From Gemmatimonadaceae bacterium (GTDB lineage: Bacteria; Gemmatimonadota; Gemmatimonadetes; Gemmatimonadales; Gemmatimonadaceae): a stretch of 64,000 nt of DNA. Shown piece after piece: positions 44,772 to 53,411 of the stretch (its first letter is position 1; each line of letters starts with the position of its first letter). Location: positions 34,527 to 98,526 of the forward strand of contig JANYIN010000126.1 in NCBI GenBank assembly GCA_025362035.1. Direction: 5' to 3'. The notes beneath the pieces were generated by a model. It was not told the origin of the DNA and ran no database searches. It saw only the letters and a program-made list of their open reading frames with translations. A program made the translations under genes and the position numbers.

Positions 44772-46085
44772 TCAGCAGTTCCCGATCGCTTGGTCGAGCC
44801 GAGGCAACATTCTCGTGATCGCGTCCGGTGAGACGGCCCCGACGGAGAGACGGAACCACCCTGTGTCCTCCGTCACGCCGAATGCCTGAAACGGCACAAT
44901 TGCGACGCCGGCTGCCGCAAGGAGGTAGGCACGGACGTCCTCATCCGAGTCGAGGACGCTGCCATCGGTCGTGGTTCGTCCTGCGAGTGCGAAGCGCGCG
45001 CTCAGGTAAATCGCCCCTTCGGGGGCAAGCACCTCCACCGGTCGGCCGGCGTCGCGCATCGCGGACAGACCCGCGTGCAACAGGTCGAGCCGCTCGCGCA
45101 GCCCGGCCACGATGCGGCTCCGATAGCTGCGCATCGCGCCATCGTCGCCGAGGAGCATCGCGACGGCGGCCTGTTCCGCTTTCGGCGCCCACGCGCCCAC
45201 ATGGCCGAGCAGCCCACTCATGGGGGCAGCGACGTCCGGTGGAGCAACGATCCAGCCCACACGTACTCCCGTTGCGGCCAGCGCCTTGGAAATGCCGTCG
45301 ATATAGACGGTATACGGCGCCACCTCGGGACACACGGCTATGGGATGGTAGTGCGTCGTGCCACCGAACGTGAGTGTCCAATACACCTGATCGTACATCA
45401 AGAACAGGGGCCGCTCGCCGCCGGCGCGCCGAGCATTCTCCTCGACGACGAGCTCGCAGATGCCGCGCAGCTGGTCGGCGCCAAATGCCGTGCCTGTCGG
45501 GTTGAGAGGGGAACACAGCACCAGCAGCCGGGCCCCGCGCACGGCGTCTTCGAGTGACTTGCGTGTCGGCAGAAAATTGGACGACGCATCACACGAAATG
45601 CGGACGCCCCGGGCGGCGCTCAAGTGCACGTAGTGGTTGTTGTTCCATGACGGCGTGGGGTACACTACCCGGTCGCCGGGGTCGATCAACGAGGCGTACG
45701 TCGCATAGATGCCGGGACGCGACCCTCCGGTGACGACCACGGACGCAAGGTCGGGCGTGAATCCGAGTTCGCGGCCATAAAGCGTCCGGATGGCCTCGCG
45801 TAGCGGAAGCGTTCCATCCGACGGCGGATAGTTCGTTTCCCCTCGACGCAACGCGTCCACGATGCCCTGTTCGAGCTGCTCGGGAATCCTGAATTCCGAC
45901 GGGCTGAAATCGCCGACGGTCAGGTTGCAGATGTCACGTCCCCCCGCCGCGAGCGTCCGGACGTCGGCGGCGATCTTCAGGATTTCGGACCCGACGAGCG
46001 ATGCCGCGATCGCCGACGCGCGGGAACCCGTTGCACTGCGCTCGGGAGCCGAACTCGTCGGGGTGTCGCGCACGGAGATTGTCAT
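44772..46085 (-). CDS. PLP-dependent aminotransferase, class I/II
   Basis: From ATG 46085 the product has 437 residues: a fold-type I aminotransferase with NLTVGDFSPSEF, NYPPSDGTLPLREAI, VVVTGGSRPGIYATYASLIDPG, CSPLNPTGTAF and the PLP lysine in IDGISKALAATGVRVGW. Length and motif order are normal. It resembles aspartate/aminotransferase-A types; substrate is unknown. The same frame is open for 331 more codons upstream, but those lie antisense to the sugar-isomerase gene and are not coding. It is divergent from the sugar isomerase with 93 bases between and is not clearly part of the 3-keto-glycoside set. Confidence 0.9.
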   Translation of the reverse strand: MTISVRDTPTSSAPERSATGSRASAIAASLVGSEILKIAADVRTLAAGGRDICNLTVGDFSPSEFRIPEQLEQGIVDALRRGETNYPPSDGTLPLREAIRTLYGRELGFTPDLASVVVTGGSRPGIYATYASLIDPGDRVVYPTPSWNNNHYVHLSAARGVRISCDASSNFLPTRKSLEDAVRGARLLVLCSPLNPTGTAFGADQLRGICELVVEENARRAGGERPLFLMYDQVYWTLTFGGTTHYHPIAVCPEVAPYTVYIDGISKALAATGVRVGWIVAPPDVAAPMSGLLGHVGAWAPKAEQAAVAMLLGDDGAMRSYRSRIVAGLRERLDLLHAGLSAMRDAGRPVEVLAPEGAIYLSARFALAGRTTTDGSVLDSDEDVRAYLLAAAGVAIVPFQAFGVTEDTGWFRLSVGAVSPDAITRMLPRLDQAIGNC

Positions 46086-46178
46086 GTCGGAAGATACGAA
46101 ATCCCGACACGGTTTGCAGGCCGAATGGCGAAAACCACCCTTGCCGTCACGGGTCGCGGGGGGGCAAATTCGCGAACT

Positions 46179-47033
46179 ATGACTACTCGGCGAAAGTTCA
46201 TCGGCGCCCTTGGCGGGGCGGCAGTTGGAACGCTGGCCCTCGGCCGCTTCCAGTCCCTCGCCGCCGCGCTGGCCGGCGGGAGTCTGGACGCCGTCGGCAT
46301 CCAGCTCTACACACTTCGCTCGCTGATGGAGCAGGACCTGGAACGCACCATCGCGCGCGTGGCCGAGATCGGCTATCGCGAGGTGGAATTCGCGGGGTAC
46401 TTCGGTCGGACCTCGACGCAGATCCGAAACGTTCTCGCCGCCAACCACCTTACCTCCCCATCCGCACACTCGCCGTTGCCGGCGAGCGATGACGCGTGGT
46501 CCATCGCACTGGATCAGGCTGCGGAAGTGGGACACGGGTGGATCGTCATGCCGTGGTTGGACCCGTCGCAGCGGAATGGACCGGAGATTTGGCCACGTCT
46601 CGCGGACCGATTGAACCAATTGGCCGCAAAGGCCAGAGATCGGGGACTTCGCTTCGCGTATCATAACCACGACTTCGAGTTCGTACCGTTCGGCGACGGA
46701 ACCGGCCTCGATGTCCTGTTGTCGAGGACCGATCCCAGTCTGGTGGACTTCGAGATGGACCTGTATTGGGTGGTGAAAGCGGGCGCCGATCCCCTGGGCC
46801 TCATCAGGCGCTATCCCCGCAGGTTTCCGCTGATGCATGCCAAGGACGCAACGCCGACGCCGGCGCGAGATATGACCGAGGTGGGCGCCGGGACGATCGA
46901 CTTCAAGACAATCTTCGAGAACGCGGGCCTCTCGGGCATGCAACACGTGTACGTCGAGCACGACTCGGCGGTCGATCCGATCGAGTCCGCGCGAGTCAGC
47001 TACCGGTACCTCGCCGCGCTGCGCTACGAGTAA
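46179..47033 (+). CDS. Tat-exported sugar phosphate isomerase/epimerase-fold protein
   Basis: The 284-residue protein starts MTTRRKFIGALGGAAVGTLA, a twin-arginine signal. The mature part is an AP-endonuclease-2/xylose-isomerase-like TIM barrel: VGIQLYTLRSLM, IGYREVEFAGYFG, FAYHNHDFEF, DFEMDLYWVVKAG, MHAKDAT and YVEHDSAVDP. The Glu, Asp and His residues in these strands are the usual metal ligands. This fold is used by 3-keto-glycoside-processing enzymes such as the DgpC-type C-deglycosidases, and by isomerases of keto-sugars. An exported member next to a GMC dehydrogenase fits the former. It is the first gene of a plus-strand run, 88 bases before the GMC gene. Confidence 0.85.
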   Translation: MTTRRKFIGALGGAAVGTLALGRFQSLAAALAGGSLDAVGIQLYTLRSLMEQDLERTIARVAEIGYREVEFAGYFGRTSTQIRNVLAANHLTSPSAHSPLPASDDAWSIALDQAAEVGHGWIVMPWLDPSQRNGPEIWPRLADRLNQLAAKARDRGLRFAYHNHDFEFVPFGDGTGLDVLLSRTDPSLVDFEMDLYWVVKAGADPLGLIRRYPRRFPLMHAKDATPTPARDMTEVGAGTIDFKTIFENAGLSGMQHVYVEHDSAVDPIESARVSYRYLAALRYE

Positions 47034-47111
47034 ATCCCTGGCCGTTCGTGCCGCGAGCGGATATGGCGTCGATGGCAAGAGTCGTCGCCGCCGTTCGAAG
47101 TGACAAACAAT

Positions 47112-47115
47112 GGAG
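47112..47115 (+). promoter_or_regulatory. Ribosome-binding site deciding the start at 47122
   Basis: GGAG 6 bases before ATG 47122 supports the shorter start over ATG 47110, which itself overlaps the site. Confidence 0.6.
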
Positions 47116-47121
47116 ATCGTG

Positions 47122-48816
47122 ATGGCTGAACGTGGAGCGGCAACGGATTACGACGTCTGCATCGTCGGTTCTGGCGCGGGCGGCGGCATGGCTGCGTACG
47201 CGCTGACGCAGCAGGGAGCCAAGGTCGTGATGCTCGAGGCGGGTGGCGAGTGGTACGCCTCGAAGGACTCGAAAATGATGGTGCCCGCCTTTGCCTCGCC
47301 GAGGCGGGGCGCGTCGAACCGCAACCGTCCCTTCGGCGAATTCGACGCCTGTGACGGCGGGTGGGACATCGAAGGCGAGCCGTTTACGCGTGCGCCGGGC
47401 ACCCAGTTCAGCTGGTGGCGCGGTCGCATGCTCGGAGGACGCACGAACCACTGGGGACGCATTTCGCTCCGCTTCGGCCCCGATGACTTCAAGGGCAAGA
47501 GCAAGGACGGGCTCGGCGACGATTGGCCGATCTCCTATGACGACATCGCGCCGTACTACGATCGCGTGGACGACCTCATCGGCGTGTTCGGCTCGCGCGA
47601 AGGGCTGCGCAATCATCCGGATGGAAATTTCCAGCCGGCGCCGCGTCCGCGCTGCTACGAATTGCTGGTGAAGAAGGCAAGCGACCGGCTGAACATCACC
47701 TGTATTCCGTCGCGCCTCTCCATCATCACCAAGTCCATAAACGGGCGTGGAGCGTGTCACTATTGCGGCCAATGCAATCGCGGCTGCGCGGTGAAGGCAA
47801 ACTTCTCCAGTCCCGATGTGCTCATCGGGCCGGCGCTCAAGACCGGGCGGCTCACGCTCATCACGCACGCGATGGCTCGCGAAGTCATGGTAGGCAAGGA
47901 CGGCCTGGCTACCGGCGTGGCCTACGTGGACAAGAAGACCGGCGCCGACCGACACGTGAACGCAAAGGTCGTCGTCCTGGCCGCGAGTGCGTGCGAATCC
48001 GCGCGCCTGCTGCTCAACTCCAGGTCGTCGCGCTTTCCTCAGGGGCTGGGCAACTCCACGGGCTGGGTCGGCAAGGGCCTTACCGACACCACCGGCACGG
48101 ACGTCTCCGGTTTCATCCCGGCGATGATCGACCACGTTCCGCACAACGAGGACGGTGTCGGCGGCATGCACGTGTACATGCCCTGGTGGCTCGACAACAA
48201 GAAGCTCGACTTTCCGCGTGGCTACCACATCGAAGTGTATGGCGGCCCGGGCGCGCCCGGGCTCGGGTTCATGGGCGGCATTGCCAACTATCCGGGTGGT
48301 GGCGGCTACGGACAGTCGCTCAAGCAGGACTACCGCAAGTACTACGGGGCCACGATCGGATTTTCCGGACGCGGTGAGCAGATTCCCAATGAGAACTGCT
48401 ACTGCGAGATCGATCCCACTGCCGTGGACCAGTGGGGCATACCAGTGCTGCGTTTTCACTGGAAGTGGAGCGACTACGAGTACAACCAGTCAAAGCACAT
48501 GCAGGAGACATTTCGGTCGCTCATCCACGAAATGGGCGGCGAGGTCTTCTCGCCGATGCCGACGAAGGAGCAGGGCTACGGACTCTCCACGGGCGGCTCC
48601 ATCATTCACGAGCTCGGATGCGTGCAGATGGGGAGCGATCCGAGCCGGTCCGTACTCAACGCGAATTGCCAGGCGCACGATTGTCGGAACCTCTTCGTCG
48701 CCGACGGCGGCCCGTTCGTCACGCAGGCCGACAAGAACCCCACGTGGACGATTCTCGCACTGTCCTGGAAGACATCCGACTTCATCACCCAGCAGCGCAA
48801 GGCAGGTGCACTATGA
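47122..48816 (+). CDS. GMC-family FAD dehydrogenase, likely glucoside 3-dehydrogenase large subunit
   Basis: The 564-residue protein has an N-terminal FAD-binding GxGxxG motif (CIVGSGAGGGMAAYALTQQG), the GMC loop MLGGRTNHWGRISLRFG and a C-terminal active-site block GGSIIHELGCVQMGSDPSRS with a later DKNPTWTILALSW. A four-Cys pattern at 212, 215, 218 and 222 (CHYCGQCNRGC) resembles iron-sulfur ligand sets found in some bacterial GMC dehydrogenases. It overlaps by ATGA the small Tat-bearing subunit. This large/small layout is the gluconate-2-dehydrogenase/glucoside-3-dehydrogenase type, in which the large subunit has no signal and travels with the small one. The start is ATG 47122 because GGAG lies 6 bases before it. 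Substrate specificity is inferred from context. Confidence 0.9.
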   Translation: MAERGAATDYDVCIVGSGAGGGMAAYALTQQGAKVVMLEAGGEWYASKDSKMMVPAFASPRRGASNRNRPFGEFDACDGGWDIEGEPFTRAPGTQFSWWRGRMLGGRTNHWGRISLRFGPDDFKGKSKDGLGDDWPISYDDIAPYYDRVDDLIGVFGSREGLRNHPDGNFQPAPRPRCYELLVKKASDRLNITCIPSRLSIITKSINGRGACHYCGQCNRGCAVKANFSSPDVLIGPALKTGRLTLITHAMAREVMVGKDGLATGVAYVDKKTGADRHVNAKVVVLAASACESARLLLNSRSSRFPQGLGNSTGWVGKGLTDTTGTDVSGFIPAMIDHVPHNEDGVGGMHVYMPWWLDNKKLDFPRGYHIEVYGGPGAPGLGFMGGIANYPGGGGYGQSLKQDYRKYYGATIGFSGRGEQIPNENCYCEIDPTAVDQWGIPVLRFHWKWSDYEYNQSKHMQETFRSLIHEMGGEVFSPMPTKEQGYGLSTGGSIIHELGCVQMGSDPSRSVLNANCQAHDCRNLFVADGGPFVTQADKNPTWTILALSWKTSDFITQQRKAGAL

Positions 48817-49466
48817 CCGACCTCAATCGCCGCGATGCCTTGAGGGTCTTGGGCGTCGCTCCGCTGGCGGGCATGCTGGATTGGTCCGCGCCCGGCGTGG
48901 CCCGAGCCAGTCGGATGATCGACCGGCTCAACGAGACCGCCGAGACCTCCTCCTACGCTCCGAAGTTCTTCAACGCGCACGAGTGGAAGACCGTCCGCAC
49001 CCTGGCCGACATCATCATTCCGAAGGACGAGCACTCTGGCAGCGCGACCGACGCGAAGGCGCCCGAGTTCATGGATTTCATGCTCGCGGAAAAGGACACG
49101 AGCGAAAACTCGAGAGTCCAGATGCGCGGTGGACTCGCGTGGCTCGATACGGAGATGCGTTCGCGCTTCGGCTCCGGCTTCATCTCGAGCACCGATTCGC
49201 AGCGTCGGCAGGTGCTGGACGACATCGCCTTCGGGAAGAAGGTGAAGCCCGAACTCCGCCGTGGCGCCGCGTTCTTCGATCGATTCCGCGCGTCGGTGGC
49301 GTCAGCGTTCTACTCGAGCGCCATGGGCTGGCAGGATTTGCGCTATGTCGGCAACGTGTTCAATCCTGGCTGGAATGGCTGCCCGCCCGAGGCGACGCGG
49401 AAGTTGGGGGTCAGCTACGAAGAATTCGATGCGAGCCTGGAGAAGTCACGCAAGGGAAACCGATAA
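48813..49466 (+). CDS. Gluconate 2-dehydrogenase subunit 3 family protein with Tat-like signal
   Basis: The 217-residue protein starts MTDLNRRDALRVLGVAPLAG, a twin-arginine-like signal. The body has KFFNAHEWKTVRTLADIIIPKDEHSGSATDAK, MDFMLAEKDT and the C-terminal YVGNVFNPGWNGCPPEA, all typical of the gluconate-2-dehydrogenase small subunit. In this family it chaperones the flavoprotein large subunit through the Tat system. The ATG overlaps the GMC stop (ATGA), so the pair is stoichiometrically coupled. The cytochrome subunit that often completes the complex is not in this run; the next genes are a Gfo/Idh oxidoreductase and CutC. Confidence 0.92.
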   Translation: MTDLNRRDALRVLGVAPLAGMLDWSAPGVARASRMIDRLNETAETSSYAPKFFNAHEWKTVRTLADIIIPKDEHSGSATDAKAPEFMDFMLAEKDTSENSRVQMRGGLAWLDTEMRSRFGSGFISSTDSQRRQVLDDIAFGKKVKPELRRGAAFFDRFRASVASAFYSSAMGWQDLRYVGNVFNPGWNGCPPEATRKLGVSYEEFDASLEKSRKGNR

Positions 49467-49533
49467 ACCCCGCAACGTCACCACGCGCGGTTACAAGTAC
49501 GAGGACGCCGTCAACGTTTTCCCCGTGATCTGA

Positions 49534-50787
49534 ATGACGTCTCACCGCCTTGGTGTCGGGTTCGTTGGTAGCGGTTTCATCGCCAGATTCCACATGCTCG
49601 GGTGGAGGGGCGTTCGCGATGCGGACGTCCTCGGCGTCTGGAGCCCGAACGCGAAGAATGCCGCCGCCGCCGCGCGGTATGCCAACGAACTCGATGTCGG
49701 CGCCGCCAAGGTGTACACGTCCATCAGCGACATGGTGGCCGATCCCGCCATCGACGCGATCTGGCTCACCGGGCCGAATCAGGCGCGCATCGAAAACGTG
49801 CAGGAAATCGTGGACGCGCTCGAGCGCGGCCGCGGCACGCTCAAGGGCATCGCCTGCGAAAAGCCGCTCGCGCGCAACGTCGCCGAAGCGAAAGAGATCC
49901 TTCGGATGGTGAAGAAGGCCGGCATCATGCACGGCTATCTCGAAGACCAGGCCTTTGTGCCACAGGTGGAAAGGGGGCGCGCGCTGATCTGGGCGCGCGG
50001 CGCCGCCACCACCGGACGCCCCTACCTCGCGCGCGCCGCGGAAGAACATAGCGGACCGCACACGCCCTGGTTCTGGCAAGGCGCGTTGCAGGGCGGCGGT
50101 GTGCTGAACGACATGATGTGTCACTCCGCGCTCGTCGTGCGGCAACTGCTGACCAAGCCGGGACAGTCGCTGACCACGGTCACGCCCAAGCGCATCACGG
50201 CGCACATCGCCTCGCTGAAGTGGACGCGGCCCGAATACGCCCGGAAGCTTGCGAAGGCACACCGCGGCGTGGACTACACAAAGGCGGCCAGCGAAGACTT
50301 TGCCAGCATGCACGTCGAGTTCGAGACGAACGACGGATACACGGTGATCGGCGAGGCGACCACGTCGTGGAGCTTTGTTGGCGCAGGACTGCGTCTCTCC
50401 ACCGAGCTCCTTGGCCCCGAGTATTCGATGGAGTGGAACTCGCTCGATGCGGGCCTGAAGCTCTTTTTCTCACGCGAAGTGAAAGGGCGCGCTGGCGAGG
50501 ATCTCGTCGAGAAGCAGAACGCCGAAGTCGGACAGATGCCCGTCGTCGCCGATGAGGCGGTGGCATACGGCTACGAGGCGGAAGACCGGCACTTCGTGCG
50601 GTGCTTTCTCGGCAAGGAAGAGCCGCTACTGACGTTCGACGATGGCCTCGACGTGGTAAAGATGCTGATGACGGCCTACAAGAGCGCCGAAGAGGGACGC
50701 ACCATCGACTTCCCGCCGCGCGGCCTGGACAAGTTCGTCCCCGCCGTGGCTCGCGGCGCGTGGAAGCCTCCCAAGCAGGGCCGCTGA
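49534..50787 (+). CDS. Gfo/Idh/MocA-family oxidoreductase
   Basis: The 417-residue protein has a Rossmann domain with GVGFVGSGFIARFHMLG (NAD-binding) and the family's EKP motif in IACEKPLARNVAEAKEI. The C-terminal substrate domain (~150-390) holds GVLNDMMCHSALVVRQLL and the DDGLDVVKMLMTAYKSAEEG segment. There is no signal peptide, so it is cytoplasmic. Members oxidise or reduce sugar hydroxyl/keto groups at C2 to C5, and several are known in 3-keto-glucoside metabolism. It follows the dehydrogenase small subunit by 67 bases and is 4 bases from CutC. Proposed role: reduction of an imported 3-keto sugar, or oxidation of a glycoside inside the cell. Confidence 0.92.
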   Translation: MTSHRLGVGFVGSGFIARFHMLGWRGVRDADVLGVWSPNAKNAAAAARYANELDVGAAKVYTSISDMVADPAIDAIWLTGPNQARIENVQEIVDALERGRGTLKGIACEKPLARNVAEAKEILRMVKKAGIMHGYLEDQAFVPQVERGRALIWARGAATTGRPYLARAAEEHSGPHTPWFWQGALQGGGVLNDMMCHSALVVRQLLTKPGQSLTTVTPKRITAHIASLKWTRPEYARKLAKAHRGVDYTKAASEDFASMHVEFETNDGYTVIGEATTSWSFVGAGLRLSTELLGPEYSMEWNSLDAGLKLFFSREVKGRAGEDLVEKQNAEVGQMPVVADEAVAYGYEAEDRHFVRCFLGKEEPLLTFDDGLDVVKMLMTAYKSAEEGRTIDFPPRGLDKFVPAVARGAWKPPKQGR

Positions 50788-50791
50788 CGTC

Positions 50792-51544
50792 GTGGCAGTA
50801 CTGGTCGAAGCATGCGTCGACGCGATTGACGCGGCGCTGGAAGCGGCACGCGGCGGTGCCGGACGAATCGAGCTATGCGGCGAGCTACTGCAGGGCGGAG
50901 TGACGCCAAGCGCGGGGCTCATCGGAGCGGTGCTGGATAGGGTGCGGATTCCGCTGTTCGTCCTCATCCGACCGCGCACGGGCGACTTCCTGTACACCTC
51001 CGATGAGCGGGACGTCATGCGACGCGATATCGCGATGGCGAAATCGCTTGGCGCGGTGGGCGTGGTGCTGGGCGCGCTCACCGTCGCGGGTGACGTGGAC
51101 GAAGACGCTACGAGTGAATTGATCGCCGCAGCGCGCCCCATGGCGGTGACGTTTCACCGGGCGTTCGACTTTGCGCGCGATCAGGACGCGGCGCTCGACG
51201 CGTTGCTGCAACTCGGCGCGGACCGCGTACTGACGTCGGGTGGCTCGGCCACGGCCCTCGAGGGGACCGCAGCCATCAGGCGGCTGGTACAACGTGCGGG
51301 TAGAGCCCTCACGGTGCTGGCAGGTGGGTCCATTACGGCGGAAAACGTGGCCGCGGTAACGCTCGCCAGCGGCGTGACGGAGGTACATGTTCGGGGCAGC
51401 GAACCCATCGAGAGCATGATGCGATATCGAAATGCCAGCACGACGCTCTCGCGCCTGCCGCCGCCGTCCGACTACGTACGCGTCGTCACGCGCGCCCAAG
51501 CGATTCGAAATGTCGTGTCCGCCGCTGGCGGGCGCACGACGTGA
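50792..51544 (+). CDS. cutC: CutC family TIM-barrel protein
   Basis: The 250-residue protein has the whole CutC signature: VEACVDAIDAALEAARGGAGRIELCGEL, GGVTPSAGLI, FVLIRPRTGDFLYT, TFHRAFDFARD, RVLTSGGSATALEG, VLAGGSITAENVAAV and EVHVRGS. CutC was named for copper tolerance in E. coli, but that phenotype was later traced to an overlapping small RNA, so its real activity is not known. It begins GTG 50792, 4 bases after the Gfo/Idh stop, so it is in a sugar-oxidoreductase operon here. It is convergent with the methyltransferase by 7 bases. Confidence 0.94.
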   Translation: MAVLVEACVDAIDAALEAARGGAGRIELCGELLQGGVTPSAGLIGAVLDRVRIPLFVLIRPRTGDFLYTSDERDVMRRDIAMAKSLGAVGVVLGALTVAGDVDEDATSELIAAARPMAVTFHRAFDFARDQDAALDALLQLGADRVLTSGGSATALEGTAAIRRLVQRAGRALTVLAGGSITAENVAAVTLASGVTEVHVRGSEPIESMMRYRNASTTLSRLPPPSDYVRVVTRAQAIRNVVSAAGGRTT

Positions 51545-51551
51545 CCTTCCA

Positions 51552-52166
51552 CTAGCCTTTCCGCATCACCCAGGTGGTCATGCATCGCTGGTCCTGCACG
51601 ACGGTCGTCTTGAGTGGATCGAGGAGAAGGCCGCCCAGCGTCCTCGTGAGATCGAGCAGGACTGCCTGATCCACCAGGTATCGCTCCGAGCCGTCGGGCA
51701 GGCGATAGCGGCGCCCGTTCACATGTTCCACGCGCGACTCCATTCCAATGGATGACGCGAGCCGGCAGAAGAACAGCCCGCCGGCCCTCAGCGCACGCCA
51801 TGCACCGTTGAGCATTGCGTTGAATTGCTCATCGTCTCGTGCAAAGTGCAGCACCGCGCTACACAGCACCACGTCGGCAACGCCGTCCTGGAACGACATC
51901 GACTCCAGCGCTTCGCAACGAAAATGGTCCAGCGGGATATCGGGCCGCACCGCCGAGGCCAGGCGACGGACGTCGTCGATCGCCGCCGCGCTCACGTCCG
52001 TGCCGAACACGTCGTAACCCTCGTTGAGCAGATAAACGAGGTTCCGACCACCGCCGCAGCCGGCATCGAGTACGCGCATGCCGGGGGTGATCCGTCCTCG
52101 AAGCAACTGGTCGAAAAGGTAGATGTCGATGTTTCCGAACAGGCCCTGAATGTCCCTAGGCGACAT
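51552..52166 (-). CDS. Class I SAM-dependent methyltransferase
   Basis: The 204-residue cytoplasmic protein has the SAM-binding motif I VLDAGCGGGRNLVYLL, motif II DVFGTDVSAAAID, and VADVVLCSAVLHFARD as motif IV/post-IV. These are typical of small methyltransferases such as the TehB/UbiE group. The C-terminal half (RYRLPDGSERYLVDQAVL) is an unassigned substrate part. Substrate is unknown. It is convergent with CutC and follows the NupG-like permease gene by 18 bases on the same strand, so co-transcription is possible. Confidence 0.9.
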   Translation of the reverse strand: MSPRDIQGLFGNIDIYLFDQLLRGRITPGMRVLDAGCGGGRNLVYLLNEGYDVFGTDVSAAAIDDVRRLASAVRPDIPLDHFRCEALESMSFQDGVADVVLCSAVLHFARDDEQFNAMLNGAWRALRAGGLFFCRLASSIGMESRVEHVNGRRYRLPDGSERYLVDQAVLLDLTRTLGGLLLDPLKTTVVQDQRCMTTWVMRKG

Positions 52167-52184
52167 GCGAGCTGGCCACCGCCG

Positions 52185-53411
52185 CTATCCCGCCATCGGC
52201 TTGAACACCCCAGCGTCCGCCGTGCGCCCCGGCTTGAACAGCGCCGCAAAGATCAGCAGCACCGCGAACGCGCCAATCGCCGGCACCAGCCAGATCGCGA
52301 ACCAGTCATGGTGCATTACCCCGCCAACAGGGTGCGTGTTTGCGTCCACGACGACGCCGGAAAGCCACGACCCAATGGCTTGGCCCGCGCCGAGCGTGAC
52401 GAGCGCAATGAATCCCTGCGCCGCGGCGCGAATCTTCACGTCCGCCCGTTGGTCGACGTAAATCTGCCCGGTGACGAAGAAGAAATCGTAGCAGACGCCG
52501 TGCAGCAGGATGCCGATGTACAGCATCCACATGGCGGAGCCGGCGTTGCCATTGGCGAAGAGCAGGTAGCGCGTGGTCCAGGCGGCCATGCCGATCAGCA
52601 GCATCTTCTTTACGCCAAGTCGCACGAGGAACCATGGCATGAGCAGCATGAAAAAGATCTCCGACATCTGCCCGAACGTCATCTTGCCCGCGGCGCCGGT
52701 CACGCCGATTTCATTCAGAAATGGGTTGGTGAACGCGTAGTAGAACTGGAGCGGGATGCAGAGCAGGAACGACCCGAGCACGAACACGGCGAACGATCGG
52801 TCCTTGAGGAGCGCCAGCGCATCCAGCCCGAGCACGTCACGCGCCGACAGCGGCTTGCCGGCGGCGTGCGGCGGCGTATGCGGGAGCGTGAGACAGTAGA
52901 GCGCCATCACGACGGACGCGACGGCGCCCATCCGCAATGGGAGCGCGGTGGCGTCCGCACCAAGGCGTCCGATCGTGAGTCCCACCGCGATGAAGCCGAT
53001 CGTCCCAAGCACCCGTATGCTCGGGAATTCACGCGACGGGTCTTTCATGTTGTCGAACGAGATGGAGTTCGTGAGGGCCAGCGTCGGCATGTAGCAGAGT
53101 GTGTATGCCAGGAAGATCCACGCGAACCCCGAAAACGTCGTCTGCATCGTGGCGAAGTACAGCAGCGCAGCGCCGGACAGGTGCAGAAAAGCGAGCACGC
53201 GCTCCGTCGAGAAGAACCGGTCCGCGATCATGCCGACGGCAAACGGCGTGAGGATCGCCGCAATCGCGGGCGTCATGTACGCGAGTCCGACCTGCGTTCC
53301 GGTGGCGTGCAGCGTATTGCCGAGAAAGGTGCCGAGCGTCACGAGCCACGAGCCGTAGATGAAATACTGGATGAACATCATGGTCGAGAGGCGCAGTCGG
53401 ATTCCGCTCAT
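52185..53411 (-). CDS. MFS permease of the nucleoside:H+ symporter (NupG-like) type
   Basis: The 408-residue membrane protein has twelve predicted helices and family features: [44 protein letters not shown], the central NPFLNEIGV and [37 protein letters not shown]. These place it in the nucleoside-proton-symporter group, which in several bacteria sits beside DUF1080 and Gfo/Idh genes. In that setting it likely imports a keto-sugar or disaccharide. The ATG overlaps the DUF1080 stop by ATGA, so it is the second gene of that operon. Confidence 0.9.
   Translation of the reverse strand: MSGIRLRLSTMMFIQYFIYGSWLVTLGTFLGNTLHATGTQVGLAYMTPAIAAILTPFAVGMIADRFFSTERVLAFLHLSGAALLYFATMQTTFSGFAWIFLAYTLCYMPTLALTNSISFDNMKDPSREFPSIRVLGTIGFIAVGLTIGRLGADATALPLRMGAVASVVMALYCLTLPHTPPHAAGKPLSARDVLGLDALALLKDRSFAVFVLGSFLLCIPLQFYYAFTNPFLNEIGVTGAAGKMTFGQMSEIFFMLLMPWFLVRLGVKKMLLIGMAAWTTRYLLFANGNAGSAMWMLYIGILLHGVCYDFFFVTGQIYVDQRADVKIRAAAQGFIALVTLGAGQAIGSWLSGVVVDANTHPVGGVMHHDWFAIWLVPAIGAFAVLLIFAALFKPGRTADAGVFKPMAG

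Noticed and set aside
46086..47078. N-terminal extension of the aminotransferase frame to 47078
   Set aside because: The extra 331 codons run antisense through the sugar-isomerase gene; the aminotransferase starts at ATG 46085.
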